Origin: Lateolabrax maculatus
Taxonomy: Eukaryota > Chordata > Actinopteri > Acropomatiformes > Lateolabracidae
Reading direction: 5' to 3'
DNA length: 64,000 nucleotides
Assembly: GCA_031216445.1 (NCBI GenBank)
Contig: CM062216.1
Coordinates: 8,429,501 to 8,493,500, forward strand
The notes under the pieces are model-generated. The model worked only from the letters and a program-made list of their open reading frames with translations, did not search any database and was not told where the DNA came from. Both the position numbers and the translations under genes were made by a program. Shown piece by piece: positions 22,901 to 35,421 of this stretch (the first letter of the stretch is position 1; each line of letters opens with the position of its first letter).

Positions 22901-23565
22901 GTATGACATGCCAGGCACGGACGTCATATACAGAGGACGAGGTTTTATGGGGCCATCGTTTCCTGCCAGTGATGTCCCTGGAGGAGGGCTTTTTCAGGGT
23001 AGACTACTCTCAGTTCCACAGCACGTTCGAGGTACCCACACCACCATACAGCGTCAAAGAGCACGAAGAGAAGAATTCACTGCCCTCACCTCTATCCACT
23101 CCCACCCCCACACTGACTGAGAGCCACGGCGCCCGGCGCGACCGGGTGTTTTCCGTGGATTGCATTAACACATCAGAGGAAAGGGGCCGTCACGGGGGGG
23201 CTGGGGGTCGACTGCCAAGCAAGCTGCAGAGGATGAGTTCATCCGGGAAGGAGGACCTGCAGAGGAAAGTGCTTCTACTCAGCTCCCACCACTCAGAGAA
23301 GGCCTGCAGCACAGGAGACCTGCCCCTAAAGCTCCAACGCCTCAGTTCCTCGCCGGGTCCTGAGGCGGAGAATCGGCTTCAACTCAAGTCCCTCAAGGTG
23401 GGCTTCGAACCTATGACCCAGTCCACTGGAGACCTTTACCAGCACAGCCTAACACCCACGCTGCCCTCTGCTCCGGTCCCCATGCACAGCCCACTGCTCT
23501 CAGCTGGAGGGAGGCCAGAGGACAATTTGCCGGCAAAGCTACGGAAGATGAACGCTGATCGCTGA
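22901..23565 (+). CDS. kcnj3: kcnj3 exon 3: rest of cytosolic domain and GIRK1-specific C-terminal tail
   Basis: 665 nt that complete Gly295 and encode residues 296-515 before TGA. The conserved core runs MTCQARTSYTEDEVLWGHRF to about the VPTPPYSVKE segment and is almost identical to human. The tail after about residue 350 is diverged in sequence but keeps recurring LPxKLxxM motifs: LPSKLQRM at 399, DLPLKLQRL at 434, and NLPAKLRKM at 503 close to the end. The protein ends KMNADR, compared with human KMNSDRFT. Total length is 515 residues against 501 in human. The long tail is the region that distinguishes Kir3.1 from Kir3.2-3.4. The paralogue (kcnj3a or kcnj3b) cannot be assigned without comparison. 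Confidence 0.97.
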
Positions 23566-23980
23566 AACCCAGACGGTCCCAAACCACAACAACAGACTCC
23601 CACTGACCTGCGACCACAGACACACAGGAGGGGACACGCATGGAAACAGATTCAGAGATGTACTTAACTTTGGAGGCTTTGGTAGTAAACTCTACTGACA
23701 GTTCATTGATTTGTTTTTTTCTTGAGACAACTTTTACTGAAATTACTGTGATTTTTCTGTGTTTCATAGCAGAGGCATTCATTGCAGGCTTTGTAACACA
23801 CTAAACAACAAAAAACACATGCTTAATGCGAACTTGATCATTCTGCAAGAGTTGTGCATGTATACACTAAATCCATTGTTTAATGTATGCACCACTACAC
23901 TTAATAGTCAATCTTAGTTTTATCTAAATATAAATTATATCAAGATGATAATAAATGCTGTTTGATCTTTCTCTTCCTTG
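23566..23980 (+). other. kcnj3: Probable kcnj3 3' UTR
   Basis: AT-rich sequence follows the stop codon. The first canonical AATAAA is at 23950-23955, followed by T/GT-rich sequence that fits a downstream polyadenylation element. This gives a short 3' UTR of about 400 nt; longer forms using later signals cannot be excluded. Confidence 0.55.
23950..23955 (+). terminator. AATAAA polyadenylation signal of kcnj3
   Basis: A canonical hexamer about 385 bp after the stop, with CTTCCTTGTGTTTTTT-type sequence about 20 bp downstream. Confidence 0.6.
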
Positions 23981-24870
23981 TGTTTTTTATTGTCTTCACA
24001 CCAAAAAACAGTCGATGAACTGATCGTTAGTGCAACAGTTTTGCCAGTTTTGTCAATAAGTAATCCAACAGTGCAATGCAGTGCAGTTTCAATAGGCTGT
24101 TGTTAATGCCCTAATGTTGTCCCATTGGCCAGTGACACTTTTCTCAGTGGATAAAGTGCATATTAGAGGAGAGAGAGGATAATGAGCTATGCTGCTGCTA
24201 AAACAGAAATATGAACAGTGTTTATTGGCTGATTATAGTTAACCTCTTGTTCCAGAGAGAGAAGTAATGTCGTCACTGAGGCATCTGACAAACACAGCAG
24301 AAGGAATGGATTATGTGGTCTAATCTCCAACGTATGTACGAACAAATGACCACAATCTTTGCTTAGTTTAAGTTTTATCCATTTATCCGGGAATGTACAT
24401 ACAACAGATTTTTTTTCTAAATCATATTGGGTCAGCTTTTGTATCAACAGTCGGTGTAATTGGAGATTTACTGTGTAGCACAATCCCCTCTTCCAGACCA
24501 CAACTGAAAGGTCTTCTAACAATTTAAAAAAAACAAACTAAGATTAGAGTGACAGAGGGCAGAAGGCACGGGGCTTAACTAAATCCAGGTGTTAAACACA
24601 CCACACTGTGCAGATGTCACTGCACCAATAGCTTCTTCAGCGTATCTGAAGTACTTACAACACCTAAGCCTTAATTTCACCACTACAGCAGCACAAAGAC
24701 AAGAAAATCAATGGAAGAGGGAAATTTTCCCTGCTTCAACTGCACAGTTGCAGAGACCTTCCCCCTCTCATTATGAATCTGCAGCTCCAACCACCCACTC
24801 AGTTTACGCAGGGCCTGAACTGCTCTGTACACTCTATTCCTTTAATTTAGTTGCATACTGAGCCTTGCGC

Positions 24871-24886
24871 GTGTGTGTGTGTGTGT
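24871..24886. repeat. (GT)8 microsatellite
   Basis: A GT dinucleotide run preceded by GCGC. Confidence 0.85.
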
Positions 24887-25510
24887 TTGTACGCTTACTA
24901 CGCACATGGATTGTCATTGTTCTCATGCTGTGTATTATTTGCCAAATCACACAACAATGAATAGAATGGGCTCATTAGACCTTCAGACAGATAGACAGAT
25001 AATAATGATACTGAATAGGATAATTTAACGGAAAGAACAAACTCTTGATGAGAGTGACCCAGTGATCAACGCATCAAAGTTAGTTATTGCTTTTAATTAT
25101 GTGACCTACACGTTCAAATAATCAATAAAGTTGAAGTAGCAAATTTTTTTTGAATTAGGATATTTCATGGGAACAGCCTCTTACTTTATTCATCCACTTA
25201 TTTTTTCCATTGTCAACTGTCAAACACCTGTTTTGTCGTTATTATTAAAACCAGGTGTTAACATTTCATAGCTTTTCATACAATTGAATGTAAAATCACT
25301 TACTAATAACTTAAAATGTTAAAATAGCGGGACTCCCACCATGGCCCTAAGCAAACAAAAGGAGTGTCTCATGGACGTCATTTTCAGTTGACATGGATGC
25401 TGCAGTAACTGACAAGTAGTTCCAGTTCAATCAGTTTTTCCCCCATTTCAGCTGCCCAGTGCACTCTCACACCACGATCCTTTTTGCTTGCCATTCTTCT
25501 TGTTTTATTT

Positions 25511-25560
25511 ACCATGATCTTTTCCTAACTGTAACCAAGTAATTTTTTTGTGAGTAACCA
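25511..25560 (-). repeat. Short fragment of the GGTTAGGTTTAGG repeat family
   Basis: GATCTTTTCCTAACTGTAAC followed by CAAGTAATTTTTTTGTG corresponds in reverse complement to the copy at 59222-59290. Confidence 0.5.
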
Positions 25561-28500
25561 TTGTGGGGGCAGATCAGAAAACGCGTATGTGAATTGCATA
25601 TTGTAATTGTGATGCATTTTTAAAGGCACTGATAAACAATGTCATCCTACTTATAAGACCCCAAATCAGAAAATGCTCATATCAGTGCTTGCTGTGAGGT
25701 AGCTATCCCTTAAATGTATGGTTGTATTAGGCCATTGATAGCAATGTTGAATGATCAGGACTGCATTATGGCATAATAGGATTTACAAGATTCTGCATCA
25801 GGATTCTGTGATGACACAGCTTAATTTATCAGGTATTTAATTTGCTTGAATTTCCAGAAAATATACTATATCGCAATATATGTCAATATCCCTATATATT
25901 ATATATTTGAATATATATATTAATAATGCACCCCTAATGTATCAAAAGTGGCCCATAGCACATTTTTGCCCAAGGCCCCTAAGCTGTTTACTCCAGCCAT
26001 GCACACATTTACCTTCCTGGTTGTGTGAATAAATCGTTCTATTGTTTGAGTTGAAGTGATTAACCACACCAATGTGTCAAGTACTACAGGAAAAAAAAAA
26101 GCAATCAAACAATCCAAATGACTGATGCGGCATTCGGTACTTTCTTAATAATTTCACAACCTCATCCTACTTACATCCCGAGAAATTGGCCTCATATATA
26201 AGTTGATGACTCCCATCACCACAAAATTAATGTCATTATTCTCCATGCAGCGATGCAGTTACGCAGCAATGACCATTAGTGCGTGACAACCAGAATTATT
26301 ATTTCCCATGGAGCCCTCATGGACATTTCGCTGCAGGGGTGGGCTAAGCAGGGCATCAGTGGGAGGAGACAGAACAAATGCAATTTAGGTCCTAAGAAAT
26401 TTTCCCCTGAAAACTCAATTATGTCTCTGTAGGGAAGACAGGGTGATACAAAACAGTACACTGCAGGATGGGTATGATTAAAAGTCCTTTGAAAGAATGT
26501 GATTAAAAAGTTAAAGACTTTTCAGTGTCTGAAGATGGATTTCAAATAATGTCTCAGAAAAAGTTCCCTTGCCTTTGCTGAGGGCTGTGAAGTGAGGAAT
26601 TGAAGAGTGGGAAACAAGGGGAGTGAGGGTGTGCACTGTGTTTGCAGTCGAGCCTCTGATGTCAAAATGTGTGCGCGCTTGGATTTGTGCGATCATATTT
26701 TGTTAGGATGCAGGCCTGCATGTGACAAGTACAATTTCACAGAAGAGGTAGCGTCAGACGAACGATTTGTCCAGGGAGGAAAAGTGCTTATCAGGCACAT
26801 TGTAACCAGGAGAACGCAGCCGTAAAAGAACTGAAAGGACCCAAAAAGAAATGAATAGATAAGGAGGAAAAAGGAAATAAATACATAAATGGAGCATAGA
26901 GGAAAGCGATTACTCATGTTTACAGGTTTGAGACTCAAGGTTTTCATTTATGGGTGCCAGAGAGAAGAGGAAATGTTCAGTCCAATGTAATGATGGTGTA
27001 GCGGTGCATGGATTTACTCATGACAGGAGGTGTGTGCGTGTCCGTTTGATGACCTGACGTATCGACACAAACTAAATATGCAGGCATAGGCACATACACT
27101 CTCTCTCTCACACACACACACTGTTGTCAAGCAGCTCATTGTTACTCATTTAGTGCCTAAAAACATCCCTGCTAAGCTATGTGTGTGTGTTTGTGTGAGA
27201 GGTAAACAGTGCCATTATTTAATTCAATGCATGCGTCCTTATTGTGGTTTTATGATGGTTTTATGATGCCGGTGGCTTGAACTTTTATTAATCAGCCTGC
27301 CTCCAACATTCGCTTTGGAATCCAAATCCCACAGACTCTCAAATGTCAGACTCAGCGATATTATACAGAAATATGGACCTTTGATTCAACTGAACTCAAC
27401 AGGAAGGCCAGTTTCTTCTTGTTATTTCCCTGCAGACCCTCGTCTCTTTCCTTTTGTCTTTGAATGTTCATGAATTTCTGCCACAAATTCACATCTTTCA
27501 CATCCACTTGTGTTTATTCTCGTCTTGAACTGACTTAACATGCAATCGTGTTGCCCGTAAATTGCGATTCAAGTTCAAATTAAGGATAGTTATTCCTAGC
27601 TGGGTTGTCATATAGAGTATTCTTGGTTTTTGAATTTCTAGAAATAATGTATTGAAGGGTTGTAATTTCCACTGGGAATTTTCAAAATTCTATTTTGCCA
27701 CCCTCACTTTTACAGTTTCAGTTTGATTAATTCACTAAAAGATAACTACACCATGTGACATTTGTGTTTTTTTTAACATAACATTATTATGGAAAGCATG
27801 CCAATTTAATCATGATATATTATTGTTAGATGATTGAAATTATATAAATTAAGAACGTAAAATGTGTATTACTTGCATTTACTTGTTTTTTTCATTGTTG
27901 TATTTGCTGTATTGTCAACTTAATGCATGAAAGAGTGTCTTATTTCTGCGTACAAGACATGCAACTATATTTTTATATAGCTTTTGATCACTTTTAGGTA
28001 CATATGTGGCCTGATGGTTCATACTTTTTGTAATGGATTTGCCATATATTGATCGACATGAACATTGGAAAAAATATTCTTAATGATAACATGATATTGA
28101 TTTCAGCTATGTTGCTCAGCCCCTCCTGCTCATTATATTTACATGCACTGGCTCAGTTCGCATTTGCACAAAAAGAGGTACAAACACAGCAGACAGCATA
28201 GCCTCTGAAGCTGTTAGGTGTACAACTGAATACAAATGAGAAGCCTATATTGCACATTGCAGCCATGATGCTGATGTGTTAGAGGCTATTATTCAAATAA
28301 AACACACATTCTGCTGTCATGAATGTCTATGAAGGAACTACTGCATGAGTATTTCTTGTGTGTGCCACTGTGATGAATAGAGCTCATAGCTATTGATTTC
28401 TTCTGAGGCCACATGAGGTCATTGTGCTGGGTTTGCACCAAACTTCTCTCTGAGCTATAGATGGACCTCCTTCTTCCAATCCCTCCTGACACCAGCTGTC

Positions 28501-29257
28501 CCTGCAGAGCCGAGTGATTATCCAAGCCTCTGAGCATCGGACTGCGTCGCAGGTCATGGGTTGGGTTGCGGCAGTGAGACAGGTATTGATTGGTCCTTCG
28601 ATCTTTAGCCTGGTTACGTTAGGCGGGGCAATGAGAGGGACGTCCCCAGAGGACACCGGGCCTACGCTTCTTCTCAAAGACGAACCATTCATTCCGGCAC
28701 TTGAGTCCAGTCACAAACGCTAGCTTTAAAGAACCAATATTTACTCATTCCACACACACGGCCCGCGGGCGAGTATTATGGTAATGTATGCATGGAAAAA
28801 TCAATGCAGTCAGCCATTCATTATTTTCAAAGCACGTCAACAGTGGTTGACTCCACTGTGAAGAAGACATGTTTAAATTAAAATGCTACACAGAAAGATG
28901 AGCACTACTGTTATTTGCCATTTTTCTTTTTACTTCGATTCCCACAGGCTTACTCTCTATGGATAAGGAGGAATAAATCATAGTGCTGCAGATGACACAT
29001 TTAATATCTGCAGTTTAAATCAGAGGTCCAACTCATCTGCACATAGCACTACCCAGATAAACAGACAAACCTACATTTTAAATACTGTATTTGAATTTGC
29101 TTAATTAGAGTGGGCAAAAGAGTAGACACACAAACACACATATACACCACAGCTATATGTTTAGTCCCCTGTAGGGCAATAAGGTTCCCATGTTGCCGTG
29201 GTGACGGCGGTGGAAAGAAGTGGCTTGTTTTTGATTGACAACTGCTACATCTGTTTG

Positions 29258-29316
29258 TTGTGTGTCTGTGTGTGTTTGTCCGTGTGTGTCTGTGTCCGTG
29301 TGTGTGTGTGTGTGTT
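29258..29316. repeat. Compound TG/TC microsatellite
   Basis: An interrupted TGTG...TCTG...TCCG...TGTG array of about 58 bp. Confidence 0.9.
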
Positions 29317-32300
29317 TGCCACATTTCCCTTTTAGACACCACAAGTGGCCTAATTAGCCAGTCGTTCACAGTTGGTGCAACACAGTACAAAGAATTGGTT
29401 CACTGTGGATTATAAATGAATCAGCAATACATCAAAACATCCATAAACAAATCTATCTGATGGGAAAGAATGGAAAATTAATGTACTTACTTTTTCTTTT
29501 TTTGACAGAAATAAGACTGATGTTCCTTGTCATTTAAAACTTTTAACCCCCTCATTTTGGAGTTGATATTTAAGTGGAAAATAGACAACATTTCAACTCT
29601 ACCCTAGTTGGCAGGTTGTGTTACTTACTGATCAAATAGAAAGAATGCCAACTGAATGTCCGTTTTCTCAAGTCCTGGAGCTCTCTCCAGCGAGTGAATG
29701 TCCTTCCGATGTTCACTCTTGTTTTAACTCGGTTTTTATCTGTCTCCATCTTTGCCGTCTTTGCCTCCTCCGTCAATGGGACCAGGTAGAGTTTCCACAG
29801 TTGCTTTGGTCGTTCCACCGTCCACCATTTCCTCTACTAGGGATAGCCACTGGGATAATCAAAAGTGCTATCCTCTTCCTGTTTTGGGTGCACTGTGGTT
29901 GAGGGCAGACAGAATTGCATAGTGAAAGCTAGGCTTATAGTGATCTCAGCACCGATGGTGTCATTAATCTATAGCCATTACACTGTGCAATGAAGGTTTA
30001 CTTCATAATGATAAGTTAAAGCAAAAAAGTTTTGTATTTCCACTTTAACATGTCAGAAGCAGATTTGAGTTGGAGGACAGCGCTGGGAAGTCAGCGAGAC
30101 GGGCTCCTAATGAGCCTCTCCATGCCTCGTCTTGTTATTAAGTATTCATGTTCCAGGTATTTTTAACCTGTGGAGACATCACTGAGGGGCTGAAACCCCT
30201 TCCAAAACACCTTAGACAGGAGCTGACTCTCTAAAACTGACGAAAATGGTGTCATCGAGGTCCGCCATGTGGTTAATTTAAGCAAGCAGAGGAGGTGACA
30301 GTGCCAGGTACCATATTGAGTGACATTAGGCAAATAGCATTTTCTCAGTGAGTAAGGTAAATAATCATTAACCAAATTCTGAAGCAGTTTGGCAGATAAA
30401 CTAGTCCAGTAGAATACCTAAACATTTATAAAAATGTGCATACTGTATTTTGTCACAAAAGTGAAGCAATGCCAATTTACCTGAGAACCCTAAGAAGAAG
30501 GTTCTAGTGATCATGTTAATCCCATTTGGTTGTTATTTGTTAAGTTATTTGGTTGTGACTTTCCAGATCTTAAAATTCAATTAAAACTCATAATTTAGGT
30601 ATAAAATGATTCATCAGTATGCAAAACACATGCACATCTTGTCCAAGTGTTGACATTTAAATCTCCCTTTCTCTTGTATTTGTATACAATTGTTTTCTCT
30701 GTGAATTTTCTATATGTATTTGTTGCTTTTGTGATAGCTTTTCATAATTCCCTGTGTACACAATGTCAGTTTGCACTATTGTACTATTGATATTAATTTG
30801 AGTCTTACTTTGATTGTTGGTCTCCACTGATTTTGTGGTCATAGCCACATCCATGGTACGACATACCTTTGTGTGTGTGTTTGTTCAAAAACACACACCA
30901 GAGCCTATCATCCTAATGTAATAAAACAGACATTTTAAATGGAGCATTCTAAAGTGTGGCGAAGGTATAAAAGGCCTGGTTTCAGACCTCTGATTCACTG
31001 TAGAAAGTTTAACACTGGTACAATTCATACTACCTGCATTTACAGTAAAATGTACATTTGCTCAAATAAAGTAATAATTATTTTATTTGTGTTTATCTAA
31101 GTCACACCTAATTAATAACAAAACTTAAGTACTTAAATCCAAATTTTCTATGTCTTCCAGGAATTATTTTATATTTAAGACACATAAGTACTCTTGTGCA
31201 GTGTTTCAGCCAGATTGTAAAGGTAACACCGTAGGGTGAGCTGCAGGCTAATTAGATGCAAAGCAGATACAGCATTGTGAACACAGCTGATGTTGGCAGA
31301 GAGTAAATATGTCCATAACAGTGGTTATTGGAGTAGCTCATATTTAAGGAATTATTGCAATCTGCAGAAGGTAAACAGATGTGTGTGTATTCTTAATACT
31401 GTATCAATTCCAGTTAAGCGGCTCACTTCACTCGTGTTCAGTGAATCTCTCCTCAGCATCATTATCCTAACAGAGCCTCTCTCCTCTGGCCCCTGATGTC
31501 ATGACGTAAGGAGTGGAGTCTAGATCACCATGCCTGATGTTCACTTTCCTCTCTCTGTTTCCTTGGCTTTGATGTGTAAAATCTGTCGCGTCTGGCCGCC
31601 TGACTGACCCACTGAACACCGGTTGCACAGCTTGTTCCTAATCTCCATCACACCGTGTCTGCTTTAAAAGCGGCCAAACACAGCAGCCCGCTCCTCACAA
31701 AAGAAGAATGCACACTCTGTTTGAACATCTGCTTGTCTGTCAGCGTGCCAACTCGCCTGTTAAAGGAGCCCCGGACATTTTCAGATATTTCACACCAGCA
31801 GATTCATTAAATTTCAACAGTCTCTGAAAAGCGTGCTCTGCAGCATCGGGACCACAGGTTCTTCCCTTGGTGTTTTGGTAAACATGCACAGATTCAGTGG
31901 GCTGTAGCTCCAGTAACTGATTGTGTTGTTCCTCAAACAACACAGCAAAGGGTCTTAGTCAAGTGAAATCAAATGCTTGTCAGACAAAACACACACAATT
32001 CTTGAAGAGAGATCGGGGAGTCTATGGGACGCAGCCCCACCTTCATGTTGGCCATGGAAAATGGATATACTTGCCTTTAGACAAGGTCGGACGATACAAA
32101 GCATACTGAGGTCATATCTGGTGTTGTTATCTTCTCAAAGGGAGATACAAGGCAGAAGAAACAAGCACTCACTCTCAACTAAAGCTCAAAGTATGTTGTC
32201 GTCATTTATTTTCAAAGTGAGCATTATCAGCAACCCCACACATCCTCTGACAGCTAATACAATGGCTGGCTTGGTTAACAGTAAACCGATCACAGAGAAA

Positions 32301-34196
32301 ACTCAATTAATAAATCAACAAACACAAAGCAGCTCTAATAAAATAGTTCCTACAGATAATGCTTCAACAACAGCATTTGGAGAGTAGAAAGAAGATCTGA
32401 AACAACGGTGGCTGTAACATCGTCAGTTAAACTGCTACTGTTCACACTATATTCACATCTAATTCAACTTTAAACTTGATTAACATCTCATCTTTAACAA
32501 TTTCAGACTTGACTCAGACTTGTTTATGACTTAATAGTACAAGTTAAAAAAAAATTTTAAAAAAATTGGTGATTATTTCCACTGAAAATCAGTTTTTCAC
32601 AACCCATCTCTGTAATGCACAGTGTGCCTGCCAGCCACAGATATGTGATACTCCAGCGAATCAGCGAACAAAACAAAGTGTTTTGGACTCTGAGAGGCTT
32701 CCACAGGATGCGTGCCATACACTGCAGTGTTTGGAATTAGGGACTTCAAAGCATTTTGGAAAAACTGAAGAAGTTCCAAATTTGCAAAAAACAAAAGACT
32801 CCACCGACATCATACTCTTGAAAATATACTCACACGGGCCATGTTTTGGTGTAGAATTAGCATTGAGCTAAAGCCACTCGTGTCGTCTTATTTTCTTCAT
32901 TCAAATCAAAGCAAATGGTCTTTTTTTTTTTTTTGAGCTGTGAGACCTGTTAGATTGCATCATAAGTCAAAATATGCTACGTTTCTTCAGTGTTATATTT
33001 TGGTATTTATTGTACTAAAACGTATGACAGCTAAGTAGTTGATCTAATTTTATTCCTGTGTCTAAAATGTAAGAAGCTAAGCAGGAACTTAATACCTGCA
33101 GGACACAAGCACTATCACAACTTCCACAGACTGCTAGCTACCATAAAAAGTTACATACATATGAACATGTAATATATCTATAGATTAGATTGTTGCTGTT
33201 TGGGTCAATCCAGTTGTTTTTTTAAACACACGGGTGTAAAAAACAATCTGGGTGGAATGCCCACAGATATGCAACTGAGACTTTAATATGGTGTCTAAAA
33301 GGGTTGGGTGTTAAATAGTTCACTACTGAATATAATTTATTGACAGTAAAAGGGTTTTAAGGTTGTGATGCTCTGGCCTCTTTTCAGACCCGCCTCATCA
33401 TGACTCAGCCTCCAGTCCGGTGATCTGAGACAGGAACCTGCCAACCATTTAGATCAAGGGCCACAGGGCTTTAAACCACAGACATGACAAATAGACAGAA
33501 AACAGAAAGGGGACGATTGACAGAAGAGTGAAACCACCCTGTGAGTCTCTTTGTCAGTCTGTGTTGTAATATCTCCTCTCATGGACACATTACAACACAG
33601 CAAGTTTGACACCACTGACAAAATATATCAGCAACATGTCAGCAAAATATGTCAGCCAGCTTGTGACACACAGCATGATGTCAGATACTCCTTAATTATC
33701 TCATACCTTGTGACTTTCTGTCACCAACACAAGCTGTATTGTAGTAAATTAGAGAGGGGTGACAGGTTGACATGAAATACAGCACGTCATGCTTTGTATT
33801 GTTCTCACTACATGTGCACCTTTTCTATGTTTGCCTTTTAACTCTGCTTTCATCTCAGCACCATGTTTGACACAGGTTGGGAGCAGGAAACAATATTCTC
33901 TGCAAACACAGAACAGATTCCCACAGGGGGTGTTTGCCCTCTTACCTCTCCATATTACAGTATTAGTAGCATTATTTACGAGATAGGACTATATAAAATT
34001 AAATAGTACAAAAATGGGCCTGATGGCAATTTCACTTTGGATGCTTCACTTATCACAGGTCAACCTTTGTTTATTTCTGTCATGGCCTGGCGTTGCTTCC
34101 TTTTTTTTTTTGCAGGCAGTATACAGAGATGCAGTTGACATTTCAGGTTTTTACATTTCATGTTCTCAGTTTGTAGTCGGTACCTTGTATCCTACT

Positions 34197-34437
34197 GAGC
34201 TGCCTGGCCGTGCTTCCTGTTGTGTCCCCTGTGTTTCCCTCTCCCCTTGTGTCTCGATTTCCCCTGCACACCTGTCTTGTGTTTAGGTCTCATTTGCACT
34301 GCCCTTGTGTCCTCCCTCACCTGCCTAACCCAGCTGTGTCTTGCTCTTGTGATTATTTGTCTGTGTATATGTGTTCCTGCGTTTCCTTTATTCTCTCTCT
34401 GGTCCTCGTGTTTTGTCTTATGTGATCTGGTCCTTCT
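34197..34437 (-). mobile_element. Inverted partial copy (left arm) of the foldback transposon
   Basis: Its reverse complement matches the right part of the element that follows. Examples are AAGACACAGCTGGGTT, ACACAAGGGCAGTGCAAA, GACACAAGGGGAGAGGGAAA and GAAGCACGGCCAGGC in this arm, against near-identical phrases at 34655-34720 and 35190-35225. The outer terminal GTCAC is missing on this side. It represents about half an element in opposite orientation, so the locus can fold into a long hairpin. Confidence 0.8.
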
Positions 34438-35231
34438 GTCACGGTCGGGGCACGAGGAACAAGGGACAAGGGACACGGGGAAAGGACCCAAGCGCAGATT
34501 CAGAATGGGCAGTCAAAATGATTTATTAACCAAAGTACTCACAAAAAACTCCAAAGGTACAAATCCAAGAATGTCAGGAAAACCACGAGGGACGAAGACC
34601 AACCATATAAGACGAAACATGAGGACCAGACAGAGAACAAAGAAAGTAATCATAAGAACAAGACACAGCTGGGTTATGCAGGTAATGGAGAAAGGAGTGA
34701 AACACAAGGGGCAGTGCAAACAAGTCAAGTCAAGTCAAGTCAATTTTATTTGTATAGCGCCAAATCATAACAAAAGTTATCTCAAGACGCTTTCACATAG
34801 AGCAGGTCTAGACCTTACTCTTTAAAATATTATTTACAGAGACCCAACAGTTCCCACCATGAGCAAGCACTTGGCGACAGTGGCGAGGAAAAACTCCCTT
34901 TTAACAGGTAGAAACCTCGAGCAGAACCAGGCTCTGGGTGGGCGGCCATCTGCATCGACCGAGTTGGGTTGAAAGGGGAGGAGAGAGGGGAGAGGAGAGA
35001 CAGAACAGGAGGAGAGACGACAAATCAGACTAATAATAATAACAACTGCAGCAGTGAGTGTGGAGCAGGAACATGGGGGCAGTAGACGGCCGGCAATCAC
35101 AGATCCAGAATCTACAGCTCCAGGGGCGGAAATACCTGCAGAAAGTGAGAAGGTGAAAAAGCACAGAACACAAGACACTAAGACACAAGGGGAGACGGAA
35201 ACTCAACAAGAAGCACGGCCAGGCCGTGACA
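34438..35231 (+). mobile_element. Non-autonomous DNA transposon with GTCACGG-type ends, interrupted by a nested repeat
   Basis: It starts TGTCACGGTCGGGGC at 34436-34450 and ends GGCCAGGCCGTGAC at 35231. The ends are short terminal inverted repeats (GTCACGG-C). Its body is purine-rich (GACCCAAGCGCAGATTCAGA, TGATTTATTAACC), a layout I recall in abundant teleost elements. It has no transposase ORF. The repeat at 34721-35155 is inserted within it, since foldback homology resumes on the far side. The 201-codon ORF at 34220-34825 is read-through of these repeats, not a gene. Confidence 0.7.
34721..35155 (+). mobile_element. Nested teleost interspersed repeat beginning with (CAAGT)4
   Basis: It starts with four CAAGT units and then CAATTTTATTTGTATAGCGC. 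It contains the phrases TCAAGACGCTTTCACATAGA, GAGGAAAAACTCCCTTTTAA and GGGTGGGCGGCCATCTGCAT. I recognise these from memory as a very abundant percomorph repeat. It splits the surrounding transposon and is therefore younger. Its right boundary is approximate. Confidence 0.8.
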
Positions 35232-35295
35232 TATTTAGTAGTAATTTCACAGGTTTTTCATCTTCTTTTGGCAGTTACCTTACATAAACCACTGA

Positions 35296-35421
35296 AGGAA
35301 TTCAGTGGCATTTTGAGAAATAACATCACGAGAGACGAGAACATTGATACCACTCATATATTTCTAACTCTCGGCAAAAAAGCGAGTAAGCGAATAACCA
35401 AAAATGCTGAACTTTTCCTTT
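35296..35421 (-). mobile_element. Short internally deleted relative of the 7698-7992 MITE
   Basis: The left part CAGTGGCATTTTGAGAAATA and the reverse complement of the right end (TTAAAGGAAAAGTTCAGCAT) resemble the two termini of the 7698-7992 element. The segment with ACCACTCATATATTT and CTCTCGGCAAAAAAGCGAG matches the known internal part of that family. It is only about 125 bp, so most of the interior is absent. Confidence 0.6.

Larger units (their letters stand above)
23981..34196. other. Intergenic region downstream of kcnj3, part 1
   Basis: No gene is recognisable. It holds simple repeats: GT at 24871-24886, CT/CA at 27099-27121 and a compound TG/TC repeat at 29258-29316. A small GGTTAGG-family fragment lies near 25511-25560 (reverse orientation). 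AT-rich fragments near 25858-25940 and 28040-28125 resemble a fish ATATCG-type repeat. The segment 28500-28720 is unusually GC-rich for its surroundings but has no coding signature. No tRNA or microRNA hairpin was seen. Confidence 0.6.

Noticed and set aside
34220..34825. 201-codon ORF
   Set aside because: It runs across the foldback arms and into the nested repeat; composition is repeat-derived and it has no domain.
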